A stretch of 27,361 bases of DNA from Pseudomonadota bacterium (GTDB lineage: Bacteria; Pseudomonadota; Gammaproteobacteria; Burkholderiales; Burkholderiaceae_D): positions 1 through 27,361 of the forward strand of contig JAEYIG010000132.1 in assembly GCA_023409175.1 (NCBI GenBank), read 5' to 3'. This document shows, in pieces, positions 8,431-17,212 of this stretch (position 1 is the stretch's first letter; the number at the start of each line of letters is the position of its first letter). Under the pieces are notes generated by a model. It did not search any database. It saw nothing but the letters and a program-made list of their open reading frames with translations, and was not told the DNA's origin. The position numbers and the translations under genes were made by a program.

Positions 8431-11064
8431 ATGACCAAAACACTCATCATTGCCGAAAAACCTTCTGTTGCAAACGATATTGCAAAGAGTCTTGGCGGGT
8501 TTACCAAGGAGGGTGATTATTTCGAGTCTGACCAATATGTATTGACCTCTGCCGTGGGGCATTTACTGGAAATCAAGGCTCCGGAAGAGTATGAGGTCAA
8601 ACGAGGTAAATGGAGTTTCACGAATTTACCGGTCATTCCTCCCGATTTCGCTCTTGAACCGATCGCCAAGACCGAATCCAGACTGAAAATGCTGAACAGG
8701 CTGATCAAGCGGAAAGACGTTTCCGAGATCATCAACGCGTGTGACGCGGGACGTGAAGGGGAACTGATTTTCAGGCTGATCGCGCAATATACCAAGGCCA
8801 AACAACCCGTCAAACGGCTATGGCTCCAGTCCATGACGCCAAACGCTATCCGCGAAGGCTTCAAGCATCTGCGTGACGACGAGGAAATGCAACCTCTGGC
8901 AAAAGCGGCACGCAGCCGTTCGGAAGCAGACTGGCTGATCGGAATCAATGGCACGAGAGCCATGACCGCTTTCAATTCGAAAGAAGGCGGTTTTTTCCTG
9001 ACGACTGTCGGGCGCGTCCAGACGCCGACATTGTCGATCGTCGTCCAGCGTGAAGAGAAAATCAAGAATTTCGTTTCCCGTGATTATTGGGAAGTTCATG
9101 CCGAATTCGTTTGTGCGCAGGGTGTTTACGAAGGGCGCTGGCTGGATGGCGGTTTCAAAAAGGATGAAACCGATCCGGAAAAACGTGCTGAGCGTCTGTG
9201 GAGCCGTGCAGCTGCCGATTCGATCGTTACGGCATGTCTTGGCAAGCAGGGTACGGTAACGGAAGAATCCAAGCCGACGACATCCATGTCGCCGGCCCTG
9301 TTCGACCTGACAAGCCTGCAGCGAGAAGCCAATGCGCGGTTTGGCTTCTCGGCCAAAAACACGCTGGCACTGGCACAGGCACTTTATGAAAAGCACAAGG
9401 TGTTGACTTACCCGAGAACGGATTCCCGCCATTTGCCTGAAGACTACCTGCAGACGAGTATGCAGACGCTGGAAAGTCTCTCCGGAAACGTCAATTACCA
9501 GACGTTTGCCTCGCAGATCCTGAAAAACCGCTGGGTACGTCCGAACAAGCGCATATTCGACAACAAGAAAATATCCGATCACTTTGCGATCATCCCGACG
9601 ACACAGTTGCCGAAAAACCTGTCAGAGCCTGAACAGAAACTTTACGATCTCGTCGCAAAGCGTTTCATGGCCGTCTTTTTCCCAGCTGCGGAATTTCTGG
9701 TCACGACCCGTTTCACCGAAGTGGCTGGCCATCGTTTCAAGAGCGAAGGCCGCGTCATGACCAATCCTGGATGGCTTGCCATATATGGACGGGAAATGGC
9801 AACGACAGGCAAGGAAAACGAGAGCGACCGTATCCTGGTGCCTGTTTCTCCAGGAGAAAAAGTCCTGGCGGACAAGGTGCTTGTCGAAGAACTGGCAACT
9901 AAACCCCCTGCAAGATATACAGAAGCGACCCTGCTTTCCGCTATGGAAGGAGCAGGCAAACTGGTTGAGGACGAGCTTCGGGAAGCCATGCAGGGCAAGG
10001 GGTTGGGTACTCCGGCGACACGAGCTGCCATTATCGAGGGTTTGCTGACCGAAAAATATCTTTTGCGCGAAGGGCGGGAACTGATCCCGACTCCTAAAGC
10101 CTTCCAGCTGATGACTTTGCTCAAAGGCCTTGGCGTCAAGGAATTGACGCTGCCTGAGTTGACCGGCGAATGGGAATTCAAACTGTCCCAGATGGAAAAG
10201 GGACAGATCAGCCGGGAAGAATTCATGCAGCAGATCGCCCAGATGACGCAGGTGATCGTCAAGCGCGCCAAGGAATACGATGAGGACACCATTCCCGGCG
10301 ATTACGCGACTTTACAGACGCGCTGTCCGAAGTGCGGGGGTGAAATCAAGGAAAACTATCGCCGGTTTACCTGTACGCAATGTGAATTTTCCATGACGAA
10401 AACACCGGGTGGCAGACAGTTTTCCATTCCTGAAGTCGAAGAGTTGCTTCAAAAGGGGGAAATCGGTCCGTTGCAGGGATTCCGGTCAAAAATGGGAAGG
10501 CCTTTTGCCGCGATTCTCAAAATCGTTCCGGATACCGAAAAGGACAATTTCAAGCTGGAATTCGATTTTGGACAGCCAAAGGAAGAAGAAGCCGAAGCGC
10601 CGGATTTTACAGGAAAGACTCCAGTCGGAAAATGCCCGAAATGTCAGGGGAATGTCTATGATTCCGGATTGTCCTATGTTTGTGACCATAGCGTTGCCAA
10701 ACCGAAAACATGTGATTTCAGGAGTGGACGGATTATCCTTCAGCAAGAAATATTGCCTGAACAGATGACAAAACTGCTGACAGAAGGCCAGACCGATCTT
10801 TTGACCGCTTTTGTGTCACAGCGGACGCACCGTCCTTTCAAGGCCTATCTTGCCTTGGGCAAGGATGGGAAAATCGGTTTCAAATTCGAAGAATCCACCG
10901 GAAAAGCGGCTGGCACGAGAAGGAAGACGACGGCAACAACCGCTAAGGCCAAAACGTCGACTGCCAAAGTGAGTTCGAAAAAAACAACTGCCAAAACAAC
11001 AGCTAAAACGACGACAAGGAAAACATCAACCCGTAAAACGGCTGCCAGCAAAAAGGCAGAATGA
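8431..11064 (+). CDS. topB: DNA topoisomerase III (type IA)
   Basis: 877-aa type IA topoisomerase that decatenates DNA and resolves replication intermediates. The N-terminal Toprim domain shows AEKPSVA (about 8-14) and DAGREGE (105-111), the D-A-G-R form seen in many topoisomerase III proteins. The active-site tyrosine is Y327 in LTYPRTDSRHL, one residue from E. coli TopB Y328. The protein exceeds E. coli TopB (653 aa). It carries Zn-ribbon-like cysteine pairs C632/C635 and a second set starting C735/C738. The tail of about 50 residues (about 828-877) is built almost only of Lys, Thr, Ala, Ser and Arg, like histone-H1-like bacterial tails. No clear Shine-Dalgarno sequence precedes the ATG. 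A bidirectional terminator follows. Confidence 0.95.
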   Translation: MTKTLIIAEKPSVANDIAKSLGGFTKEGDYFESDQYVLTSAVGHLLEIKAPEEYEVKRGKWSFTNLPVIPPDFALEPIAKTESRLKMLNRLIKRKDVSEIINACDAGREGELIFRLIAQYTKAKQPVKRLWLQSMTPNAIREGFKHLRDDEEMQPLAKAARSRSEADWLIGINGTRAMTAFNSKEGGFFLTTVGRVQTPTLSIVVQREEKIKNFVSRDYWEVHAEFVCAQGVYEGRWLDGGFKKDETDPEKRAERLWSRAAADSIVTACLGKQGTVTEESKPTTSMSPALFDLTSLQREANARFGFSAKNTLALAQALYEKHKVLTYPRTDSRHLPEDYLQTSMQTLESLSGNVNYQTFASQILKNRWVRPNKRIFDNKKISDHFAIIPTTQLPKNLSEPEQKLYDLVAKRFMAVFFPAAEFLVTTRFTEVAGHRFKSEGRVMTNPGWLAIYGREMATTGKENESDRILVPVSPGEKVLADKVLVEELATKPPARYTEATLLSAMEGAGKLVEDELREAMQGKGLGTPATRAAIIEGLLTEKYLLREGRELIPTPKAFQLMTLLKGLGVKELTLPELTGEWEFKLSQMEKGQISREEFMQQIAQMTQVIVKRAKEYDEDTIPGDYATLQTRCPKCGGEIKENYRRFTCTQCEFSMTKTPGGRQFSIPEVEELLQKGEIGPLQGFRSKMGRPFAAILKIVPDTEKDNFKLEFDFGQPKEEEAEAPDFTGKTPVGKCPKCQGNVYDSGLSYVCDHSVAKPKTCDFRSGRIILQQEILPEQMTKLLTEGQTDLLTAFVSQRTHRPFKAYLALGKDGKIGFKFEESTGKAAGTRRKTTATTAKAKTSTAKVSSKKTTAKTTAKTTTRKTSTRKTAASKKAE

Positions 11065-11086
11065 TTCAGTACAATTTCAAGGTAAT

Positions 11087-11113
11087 AAAAAAGGAGGCAA
11101 AGCCTCCTTTTTT
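11087..11113. terminator. Bidirectional intrinsic terminator between topB and the YajO-like gene
   Basis: AAGGAGGC (11091-11098) pairs with GCCTCCTT (11102-11109) around a 3-nt loop. Flanking A-run 11087-11090 and T-run 11110-11113 extend the stem and give a T-tract on both strands. It sits between two converging stops (11064 and 11131). Confidence 0.9.
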
Positions 11114-11130
11114 ATTTTTATCCTGACGAT

Positions 11131-12168
11131 TTAACGGTGTCCGAGTACCGGATGAGGCTGATACGGTTTTTCGAGTTCCCTGATTTCGTCTGCAGACAGT
11201 TTGATCGTGGTTGCCGAGATGGCTTCATCCAGTTGATGGAGTTTGGATGCGCCGACAATCGGGGCCGTAACCCCTTTGTGAAGCAACCATGCATAGGCAA
11301 CCTGAGCATTGGACAGCCCGCGTTCCCTGGCGATTTTCGACAGGGCGTTGACGACGTCGAAATCGGCATCTGAATAGAAGACCCGCAATGCCATTTCATC
11401 GGTTTTCGCTCTTGACGTTGCCGAGTTGTTTTTGGAGGCGTCCTTGTCGTCGGGTTTTCTGTTGCCGGCCAGGAAACCGCGAGCCAATGGGCTCCATGGA
11501 ATCAAACCGATACCCTGATCCTTGCAAAGCGGGATCATTTCCCTTTCTTCTTCGCGGTACGCCAGGTTGTAATGGTTCTGCATCGAAATAAAGCGCGACC
11601 AGTTGCGTTCTTTTGCTATCTGCTGTGCCTTGGCGAACTGCCATGCCCACATGCTGGAAGCGCCGATATATCGGACTTTGCCCGATCTGACCAGATCGTT
11701 CAAGGCTTCCATCGTTTCTTCAATCGGGGTGGAATTGTCCCAGCGATGAATCTGGTACAGATCGATATAATCCGTATTCAGACGTTTCAGGGAAGCGTCG
11801 ACGGCAGCAAAGATATGTTTTCTGGAAAGGCCACTGGTATTTGGTGGAATGTTTTTTGAACTGGCGGAAGCCGCATCGGCGCCTATTTCATCGGATACGT
11901 GAAAATAGACCTTCGTCGCGATAATGATTTCTTCGCGTTTGGCATATTCCTTCAGCAGTTTGCCTGTCAGTGTTTCAGAGAGACCGTTGGAATAGAGGTT
12001 GGCCGTATCGAAAAAATTGATGCCGGCTTCGACGGCCCTGCGAATGAAAGGACGGGAAGCGGCCTTGTCCAGGACCCAGGGACGCCATTTTGGCGATCCG
12101 TAAGTCATCATTCCCAGACAGATGCGTGAAACTTTAAGGCCACTTGAGCCCAGATTGACGTATTCCAT
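11131..12168 (-). CDS. Aldo/keto reductase, YajO-like
   Basis: 345-aa aldo/keto reductase closely resembling E. coli YajO (324 aa) by eye: VSRLCLGMMTYG-type start, NFFDTANLYS, YIQIHRWD-like YQIHRWD, YIGASSMWAWQFA, HYNLAYREEEREM and PWSPLARG. The catalytic tetrad is D54, Y59, K86 and H141. An extra loop of about 20 residues (about 92-113) lies after the lysine strand. The start at 12168 has AAAGGA just upstream; an in-frame start at 12183 lacks support. It begins 15 bp after the response-regulator stop, so it is probably the last gene of the ntrYX transcript. YajO has been linked to thiamine/xylulose-phosphate chemistry in E. coli; the substrate here is not known. Confidence 0.85.
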   Translation of the reverse strand: MEYVNLGSSGLKVSRICLGMMTYGSPKWRPWVLDKAASRPFIRRAVEAGINFFDTANLYSNGLSETLTGKLLKEYAKREEIIIATKVYFHVSDEIGADAASASSKNIPPNTSGLSRKHIFAAVDASLKRLNTDYIDLYQIHRWDNSTPIEETMEALNDLVRSGKVRYIGASSMWAWQFAKAQQIAKERNWSRFISMQNHYNLAYREEEREMIPLCKDQGIGLIPWSPLARGFLAGNRKPDDKDASKNNSATSRAKTDEMALRVFYSDADFDVVNALSKIARERGLSNAQVAYAWLLHKGVTAPIVGASKLHQLDEAISATTIKLSADEIRELEKPYQPHPVLGHR

Positions 12169-12183
12169 CGGTAATCCTTTCAA

Positions 12184-12888
12184 CTAGCTGTTCTTTTTGG
12201 ACGCCTTGACAGGCTCGACTCCCAATTGTTTTAACTTGCGATAAAGATGCGTTCTTTCCAGCCCGGTTTTTTCTGCGACACGCGTCATGCTGCCGCCTTC
12301 CTGAGCCAGATGATGTTCGAAATAAATCCTTTCAAACATGTCACGGGCTTCACGCAAAGGCAGGTCAAAGGACAAAAGTGACGTGTTGATGAGAGATGAG
12401 TTACTGGTGGCGGAGGAGGCCGGTGCCTGCATCTGGGCATTGTTGATGACGGTACTTGTCGTACGGATTTCGGTAACGGAAATGGATGGTACGACCGGGC
12501 TCGCCATCATCCGGTTCTTTTCCTGATTTCGTGCCAATCCCTGCTGAACCGCCTGCAACAGTTTCTGAAGGGCGATCGGTTTTTCCAGGAAATTCATGGC
12601 TCCGATACGCGTTGCCTCAACAGCCGTATCAATGGTCGCATGTCCCGACATCATAATGACTGGCATCGTCAGGTTGCCATCCCGCTGCCATTCCTTCAGG
12701 AGGGTAACGCCATCCGTATCCGGCATCCAGATATCGAGCAGTACGAGATCTGGCGTTTCAGCCGCCCGTGCCTCCCGTGCCTGCTGGGCATTTTCTGCAG
12801 TTTGTACAACATGCCCCTCATCGGAGAGAATTTCCGAAAGAAGTTCACGTATTCCCATTTCATCATCTACAACCAGGATATTTGCCAT
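12184..12888 (-). CDS. NtrX-like response regulator without an AAA+ domain
   Basis: 234-aa regulator with an N-terminal receiver domain (1-125): acidic pocket D8/D9, phospho-acceptor D52, S81 and K103. A low-complexity Ser/Thr/Ala/Met linker (about 128-170) leads to a Fis-type helix-turn-helix (about 185-225, GLERTHLYRKLKQLG). Classical NtrX/NtrC proteins are about 450-480 aa with a central sigma-54-activating AAA+ ATPase. That domain is wholly absent and the reading frame is intact, so this looks like a natural short form, not a deletion within one gene. It is encoded 21 bp after the NtrY-like kinase, its presumed partner. Expected to act as a DNA-binding regulator independent of sigma-54 activation; its targets are unknown. 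Confidence 0.85.
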   Translation of the reverse strand: MANILVVDDEMGIRELLSEILSDEGHVVQTAENAQQAREARAAETPDLVLLDIWMPDTDGVTLLKEWQRDGNLTMPVIMMSGHATIDTAVEATRIGAMNFLEKPIALQKLLQAVQQGLARNQEKNRMMASPVVPSISVTEIRTTSTVINNAQMQAPASSATSNSSLINTSLLSFDLPLREARDMFERIYFEHHLAQEGGSMTRVAEKTGLERTHLYRKLKQLGVEPVKASKKNS

Positions 12889-12909
12889 ATTTTAGATCTT
12901 GAATATTTG

Positions 12910-15228
12910 TTATCCCTTTTCCGATTCACCATCACCCGAACTGTCTTTCGAAGCGAGTTGGAGAAGCAGAATTGAAACTTTTGCTCCGTTGGTATCTTTC
13001 CGATTGTGCACGTCGACACGGCCGCCATGCTCATCGACGATTTTCTTGACCATTGCCATGCCAAGGCCAGTACCACGTTCTTTGGTGGTTATATAAGGTT
13101 CGAAAATACGACTCAGTATTTTTTCTTCAAAACCAGACCCATTATCCATGACAGAAAGTCGAACTGCAATGCAGATTTGGTTGGAAGCGTCCTGATAGTG
13201 GACTTTTTCGGTTATTAATTCAATACTGGGCACATATTGCGCGGTATTTTCGACTTCACTGACCGCATCCTGCGCATTTTGCAGCAAATTGTGAATAACC
13301 TGTCTTAACTGGGTTTCATCGCCCATTATGTACGGCAAATCCGGAGCGAGGTTGGTGTGAATGATGTCGTGCGAATCGTCGCCGGAATATAAATGGACGA
13401 TATCTTCAACGAGGGCATTCAAATCCAGTGGCTTCAGGAGGGCCGGGGGCGTTTTTGCGAAATTTCTGAAATCGTCGACCATCTGTTTCATCGCCGTCAC
13501 CTGGTTGACAATGGTATCGGTACTTTTCAGCAGGATGGCAGAGTCGGGCTCGGCAAGCTTGTCCTGCAGTTTCATCTGGAGACGTTCGGCCGAAAGCTGG
13601 ATCGGTGTCAACGGATTCTTGATTTCATGAGCCAGCCGACGGGCAACTTCGCCCCATGCAATGGAACGTTGGGCGGAGATCACGTCCGTAATATCATCGA
13701 AAACGACAATATACCGGTTTTCATTATTGACGGAATGATACGATCCTCGCGCCAGAAGAGTGATGACGTTTTCGTTTTTTGTCGAACTGCTTCCACTGCT
13801 TGCTTCGTCCTTTTTTTCGCGTGGAATTTCGATCTCTTTTTGCCAGTGCAGATTTTGCGGGTTGGCACTTCCAGCCGTTTGCGCGGCAAATTCCGAGAAT
13901 GCCTTTGTCAGTGCGGTTGAAAAAGTCTCCAATCCCTTTACATCGGACAGTTCCTGTCCGACATAAGGGGTCAGGTCGTGACGGAGGATTCTGGAAACGA
14001 CATCGTTACAGCCGATCAACCTGAAATTGTGGTCTAAAACGATCACGCCGGCAGACATGTTGGCAAGAACCGATTCAAGGTAGGCCTTGGCCGCTTCGAG
14101 GTCGGCACGACTTTTCTCGGCCAGCGCCTGTGCTTCTGCGAGTTGGCGTGTCATGGCATTGAATGATTGGGTCAATGTTCCCAGTTCATCTGAACCCGAA
14201 ACAATCGGACGCGGAGAAAGGTTTCCTTCCGATACGGCTTTTGTGCCTTGCGCCAGCAGCAACAGGGGTTTTGCCAGGTTGGACGCAATCTGGAATGCGC
14301 TGGCAATGGCAGCGAAGATGGCCAGCAGCAACGTCAGGGACAAGGTGACAATATAAATTTTCCGCAGCCCTGAGCGAGAAAGGGACCTGACCTGATATTC
14401 GCTGTAGGCAACCCGGAGTGCTTCGGCGTTATTGGCTACATTATCGGGCATTTTCTGCGTCAGTTGCAGGAAATAGGGCTCGTTCTTGAGCGAAAGGGAA
14501 TAGTGTCTGTCTGGTATCAGCGTGATGACCCGGATAAGCAGGTGGGTATCTTCCTTATCGTCGGTTGCCGGATCGTCAACTTCACCTTCAATGGCCGAGT
14601 AATGCGCGGTCATTCGCACTTGCCGTAACATGGCAGGTGTAGGCAACTCGGGCATCAGCGTCGTACGGTCTGATCCGGAAGTCGCGATAAGCTGGCCTTT
14701 GCTGTTGAAGATGCTGGCTTCGATGCCTTCCTTGTCGTTGCGGAATCTGGACAGAAGAAGCGTTTGTTCCGTCGTGGACAAGCCGCCGAGTTCGCTTGCC
14801 AGATTGTTGGCTTGCAGGTCAAGATCTTCCTTGGAGGATTCCAGAATGGCCTGTCCAAGTTTGACGCCTGAATCCAGAGCGGATTCCACCCGGACGTCGA
14901 ACCAGGATTCAATCGATCTGGAGACGAACTGGACCGAGACGATATAGATGACTGCGCCGGGCAAAATGCCCATCAGGGCAAACAGGACGACCAGTTTTGT
15001 CATCAGTTTTGAACCGAATTTCCCCCGTTTGTATCGCTTGTACAAGCGGATCAGCATCCAGACGACAAGGATCAGAAGCGCGGCAGCGACAAGAATGTTC
15101 ACGCCGACCAGCCATGAATAATTCTTGTCGAAAAAGTCGGTGTTTTCTGATGCGGAAGCCAGGAGGAAGAGCAAAATGCTCATCACGGCACCACCGACGA
15201 TCCAGAGATAACGTAATGCTCGGGTCAC
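12910..15228 (-). CDS. NtrY-like membrane sensor histidine kinase
   Basis: 772-aa inner-membrane kinase. Hydrophobic segments at about 8-27, 38-62 and 79-101 are followed by a periplasmic sensor region (about 102-285) and a fourth membrane segment (about 286-312). HAMP, PAS (about 385-500), dimerisation and ATPase domains follow. The phospho-acceptor is H534 in RRLAHEIKNPLTPIQLSAERL-type sequence. The N, G1 and G2 boxes of the ATPase are seen as NLLQNAQDAV, DNGSGF and GTGLGMAM. The start is GTG at 15228, 12 bp after the DUF4390 stop. The multi-TM plus HAMP-PAS layout is that of NtrY. In other bacteria NtrYX responds to nitrogen or redox state; the signal here cannot be told from sequence. Confidence 0.92.
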   Translation of the reverse strand: MTRALRYLWIVGGAVMSILLFLLASASENTDFFDKNYSWLVGVNILVAAALLILVVWMLIRLYKRYKRGKFGSKLMTKLVVLFALMGILPGAVIYIVSVQFVSRSIESWFDVRVESALDSGVKLGQAILESSKEDLDLQANNLASELGGLSTTEQTLLLSRFRNDKEGIEASIFNSKGQLIATSGSDRTTLMPELPTPAMLRQVRMTAHYSAIEGEVDDPATDDKEDTHLLIRVITLIPDRHYSLSLKNEPYFLQLTQKMPDNVANNAEALRVAYSEYQVRSLSRSGLRKIYIVTLSLTLLLAIFAAIASAFQIASNLAKPLLLLAQGTKAVSEGNLSPRPIVSGSDELGTLTQSFNAMTRQLAEAQALAEKSRADLEAAKAYLESVLANMSAGVIVLDHNFRLIGCNDVVSRILRHDLTPYVGQELSDVKGLETFSTALTKAFSEFAAQTAGSANPQNLHWQKEIEIPREKKDEASSGSSSTKNENVITLLARGSYHSVNNENRYIVVFDDITDVISAQRSIAWGEVARRLAHEIKNPLTPIQLSAERLQMKLQDKLAEPDSAILLKSTDTIVNQVTAMKQMVDDFRNFAKTPPALLKPLDLNALVEDIVHLYSGDDSHDIIHTNLAPDLPYIMGDETQLRQVIHNLLQNAQDAVSEVENTAQYVPSIELITEKVHYQDASNQICIAVRLSVMDNGSGFEEKILSRIFEPYITTKERGTGLGMAMVKKIVDEHGGRVDVHNRKDTNGAKVSILLLQLASKDSSGDGESEKG

Positions 15229-15240
15229 TTTTAAAGTCTT

Positions 15241-15804
15241 TTAGGGCCTGTACGAAAACCACTTCCAGTCGGAAGACAGTCTCCAGTCGCGATTGTTTAA
15301 CGCGTTGATTTGAAACGGCTTGGGCAATTGGGATACATCCAGCATCACCCTAACGCCAACGTCATATTTTTCACCCGCTTCCAGATCCGAACTGTCGGCT
15401 ATCGTCCAGCGGGGTGGATAACGGATCGCCGATAATGCATCATCGAGAGAACTGTAATTACGTTGCAGGGTTCCGGGAATGGAAATGCTGTATTGACGCG
15501 TCAATACATTGTATGAAATTCGGGTCGTTCTCGATTTCGAAACAGGCACGTCATCAAACCAGAACGCTCTTGGACGGATTATTTCGATTTCTGTCTTGAA
15601 ATATAAAGGGATGCCATGCAGAAGCGTTTCTTCAAGGCTGTGATTGAAGTCCATGGAGAAACTTGTCGACAGTTTGTACGTCTTTCCGGAATATTCGATC
15701 CTTGCCGTATTGATCTGTATGTCACTGGCGGCAGAAAAAGCCGGTTTGACGATCAGAAACGCTATGGCAAAGCAAAGCAGAAAGTGAGAAAGTCGACGTA
15801 TCAC
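15241..15804 (-). CDS. DUF4390 protein, exported
   Basis: 187-aa protein with a typical Sec signal peptide: RR near the start, hydrophobic core LLCFAIAFLIV and cleavage around residues 25-26 (PAFSA/A). The mature part is beta-rich, as in DUF4390 proteins (KTYKLSTSFSMDFN, LLHGIPLYFKTEIEI, RYPPRW). Function is unknown. It occurs next to rsmB and ntrYX in many betaproteobacteria, and its position 12 bp ahead of the kinase suggests a periplasmic partner or modulator of NtrY, which is inference. GTG start at 15804 with a modest AACGGA upstream. Confidence 0.8.
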   Translation of the reverse strand: MIRRLSHFLLCFAIAFLIVKPAFSAASDIQINTARIEYSGKTYKLSTSFSMDFNHSLEETLLHGIPLYFKTEIEIIRPRAFWFDDVPVSKSRTTRISYNVLTRQYSISIPGTLQRNYSSLDDALSAIRYPPRWTIADSSDLEAGEKYDVGVRVMLDVSQLPKPFQINALNNRDWRLSSDWKWFSYRP

Positions 15805-15847
15805 GATATCCGTTCAGATATGTATTTGAAGTTAATATGATATCCGG

Positions 15848-17179
15848 TTATTGCTTTTTAAACAAAGCATAAAACAAACCGTCATGATCTTTCAGTTTTT
15901 CTGAAGTCGGTAACAGTTGTCCGGGCGCTTCAAGTCTCAAGGCATTGTTTCTTTTGGCAAACGCAGCGGCCTGCAATTCGGATTCAACTGGCCAGACGGA
16001 GCAGGTGACCAATAACAATTTTCCATCCGGTTTCAATAATTGCCACAAATTGTCCAGAATTTTTCCGGAAATGCGGGCAAGTTCCACGGCATCCTGAGGC
16101 CTTCTCAGCCAGCGAATGTCCGGGTGACGTCTGATAATGCCTGATGCCGTACAGGGAACGTCAGCCAGAATGCAATCGAATGGTTTGCCATCCCACCATT
16201 TTTTTTGGGCTGCATCCCCTCCTTTGGTTGTCGCGTGCAATTGGAGACGGGCAAGGTTTTCATCAATTTTTTTCAGCCGGTCCGGTTCATTATCGAGTGC
16301 TACCAAATCAATATCGGCCATTTCAAGCATATGACCCGATTTACCCCCCGGCGCAGCACATGCATCCAGTACGCGCATGCCGTCGCGCAGATCCAGCAGA
16401 GGCGCAGCCAATTGCGCCGCAGCGTCCTGAACGGAAACCAATCCCTCAGCAAAGCCGGGAATGCGATGAACCGGAAGGGGATTGTCCAGACGGATGGCAT
16501 AAGGGCCGACTGCCGAAGCCGACAGCCCGGCTGCTTCAAGATCGGCCAAATAGCGTGGGATTGTCGTTTTTCTGGCGTTAACGCGCAATGTCAATGGAGG
16601 AAGGGTATTGCCGGTTTGCAAAATGCATTCCCATTTTTCCGGATAAGTCCTTTTCACTTCCTGAATCCACCATTCGGGATAATTCCATTTTGCGCTTAAT
16701 GTCTTGTCTGATTTTTCAACCCATCCTTCTTTTTCACGCAAGAAACGTCGCAGTACGGCATTGACAAGCCCTTTTGCCTTCACAAGTGACGGATCGGACG
16801 ATGCCGCCTCAACGGCCTGATCGACCGTAGTGTATGGTTCATATTTCAGCCCGGCCTCTTCACTGTCGGCGACAAGAAGGGCAAGTGAACAGGCGAGAAG
16901 CGACTTCAGAAGAGGGGGAGTGGGCGGCAGCCGGGTCAATTCCCCGATGAGATATTGGGCAAGTCCGAGTTTCCTTTCCGTATGGTAAGCGATATCCTGA
17001 ATCGCACCGCGTGTGGCGCTATCTATTTTCGGATGAGCGAAAACGTGTGCCAGTGCGAACGGCAGGGACTGTCCTTCATCGACCCGTTTGACGGCATGCG
17101 CTGCTCCCAGTAATCGGAACGCCAGCGATTCAGGAGCCAGTGGGGTTTTCAAAAAATCGGCAGCTTTGTTTTTTCCCAC
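15848..17179 (-). CDS. rsmB: 16S rRNA m5C967 methyltransferase RsmB
   Basis: 443-aa SAM-dependent enzyme that methylates C967 of 16S rRNA. An N-terminal NusB-like helical domain (about 15-150) precedes the catalytic Rossmann domain. SAM motif I is LDACAAPGGK (271-280). Motif IV DVPCTASGI carries C343 and motif VI VTCSVWPVE carries C393, the nucleophile position in RNA m5C methyltransferases. The start is GTG at 17179 with GGAG five bases upstream; no in-frame ATG fits. It follows trpE by 33 bp. In E. coli rsmB lies next to def-fmt; here it heads the DUF4390-ntrYX group. Confidence 0.95.
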   Translation of the reverse strand: MGKNKAADFLKTPLAPESLAFRLLGAAHAVKRVDEGQSLPFALAHVFAHPKIDSATRGAIQDIAYHTERKLGLAQYLIGELTRLPPTPPLLKSLLACSLALLVADSEEAGLKYEPYTTVDQAVEAASSDPSLVKAKGLVNAVLRRFLREKEGWVEKSDKTLSAKWNYPEWWIQEVKRTYPEKWECILQTGNTLPPLTLRVNARKTTIPRYLADLEAAGLSASAVGPYAIRLDNPLPVHRIPGFAEGLVSVQDAAAQLAAPLLDLRDGMRVLDACAAPGGKSGHMLEMADIDLVALDNEPDRLKKIDENLARLQLHATTKGGDAAQKKWWDGKPFDCILADVPCTASGIIRRHPDIRWLRRPQDAVELARISGKILDNLWQLLKPDGKLLLVTCSVWPVESELQAAAFAKRNNALRLEAPGQLLPTSEKLKDHDGLFYALFKKQ

Positions 17180-17212
17180 CTCGGCTCCATTTCGTTAAAA
17201 AGGTTGATCTCT

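Noticed and set aside
8818..9582. 254-codon minus-strand frame opposite topB
   Set aside because: It is antisense to conserved topoisomerase codons, including the active site, and has no family resemblance.
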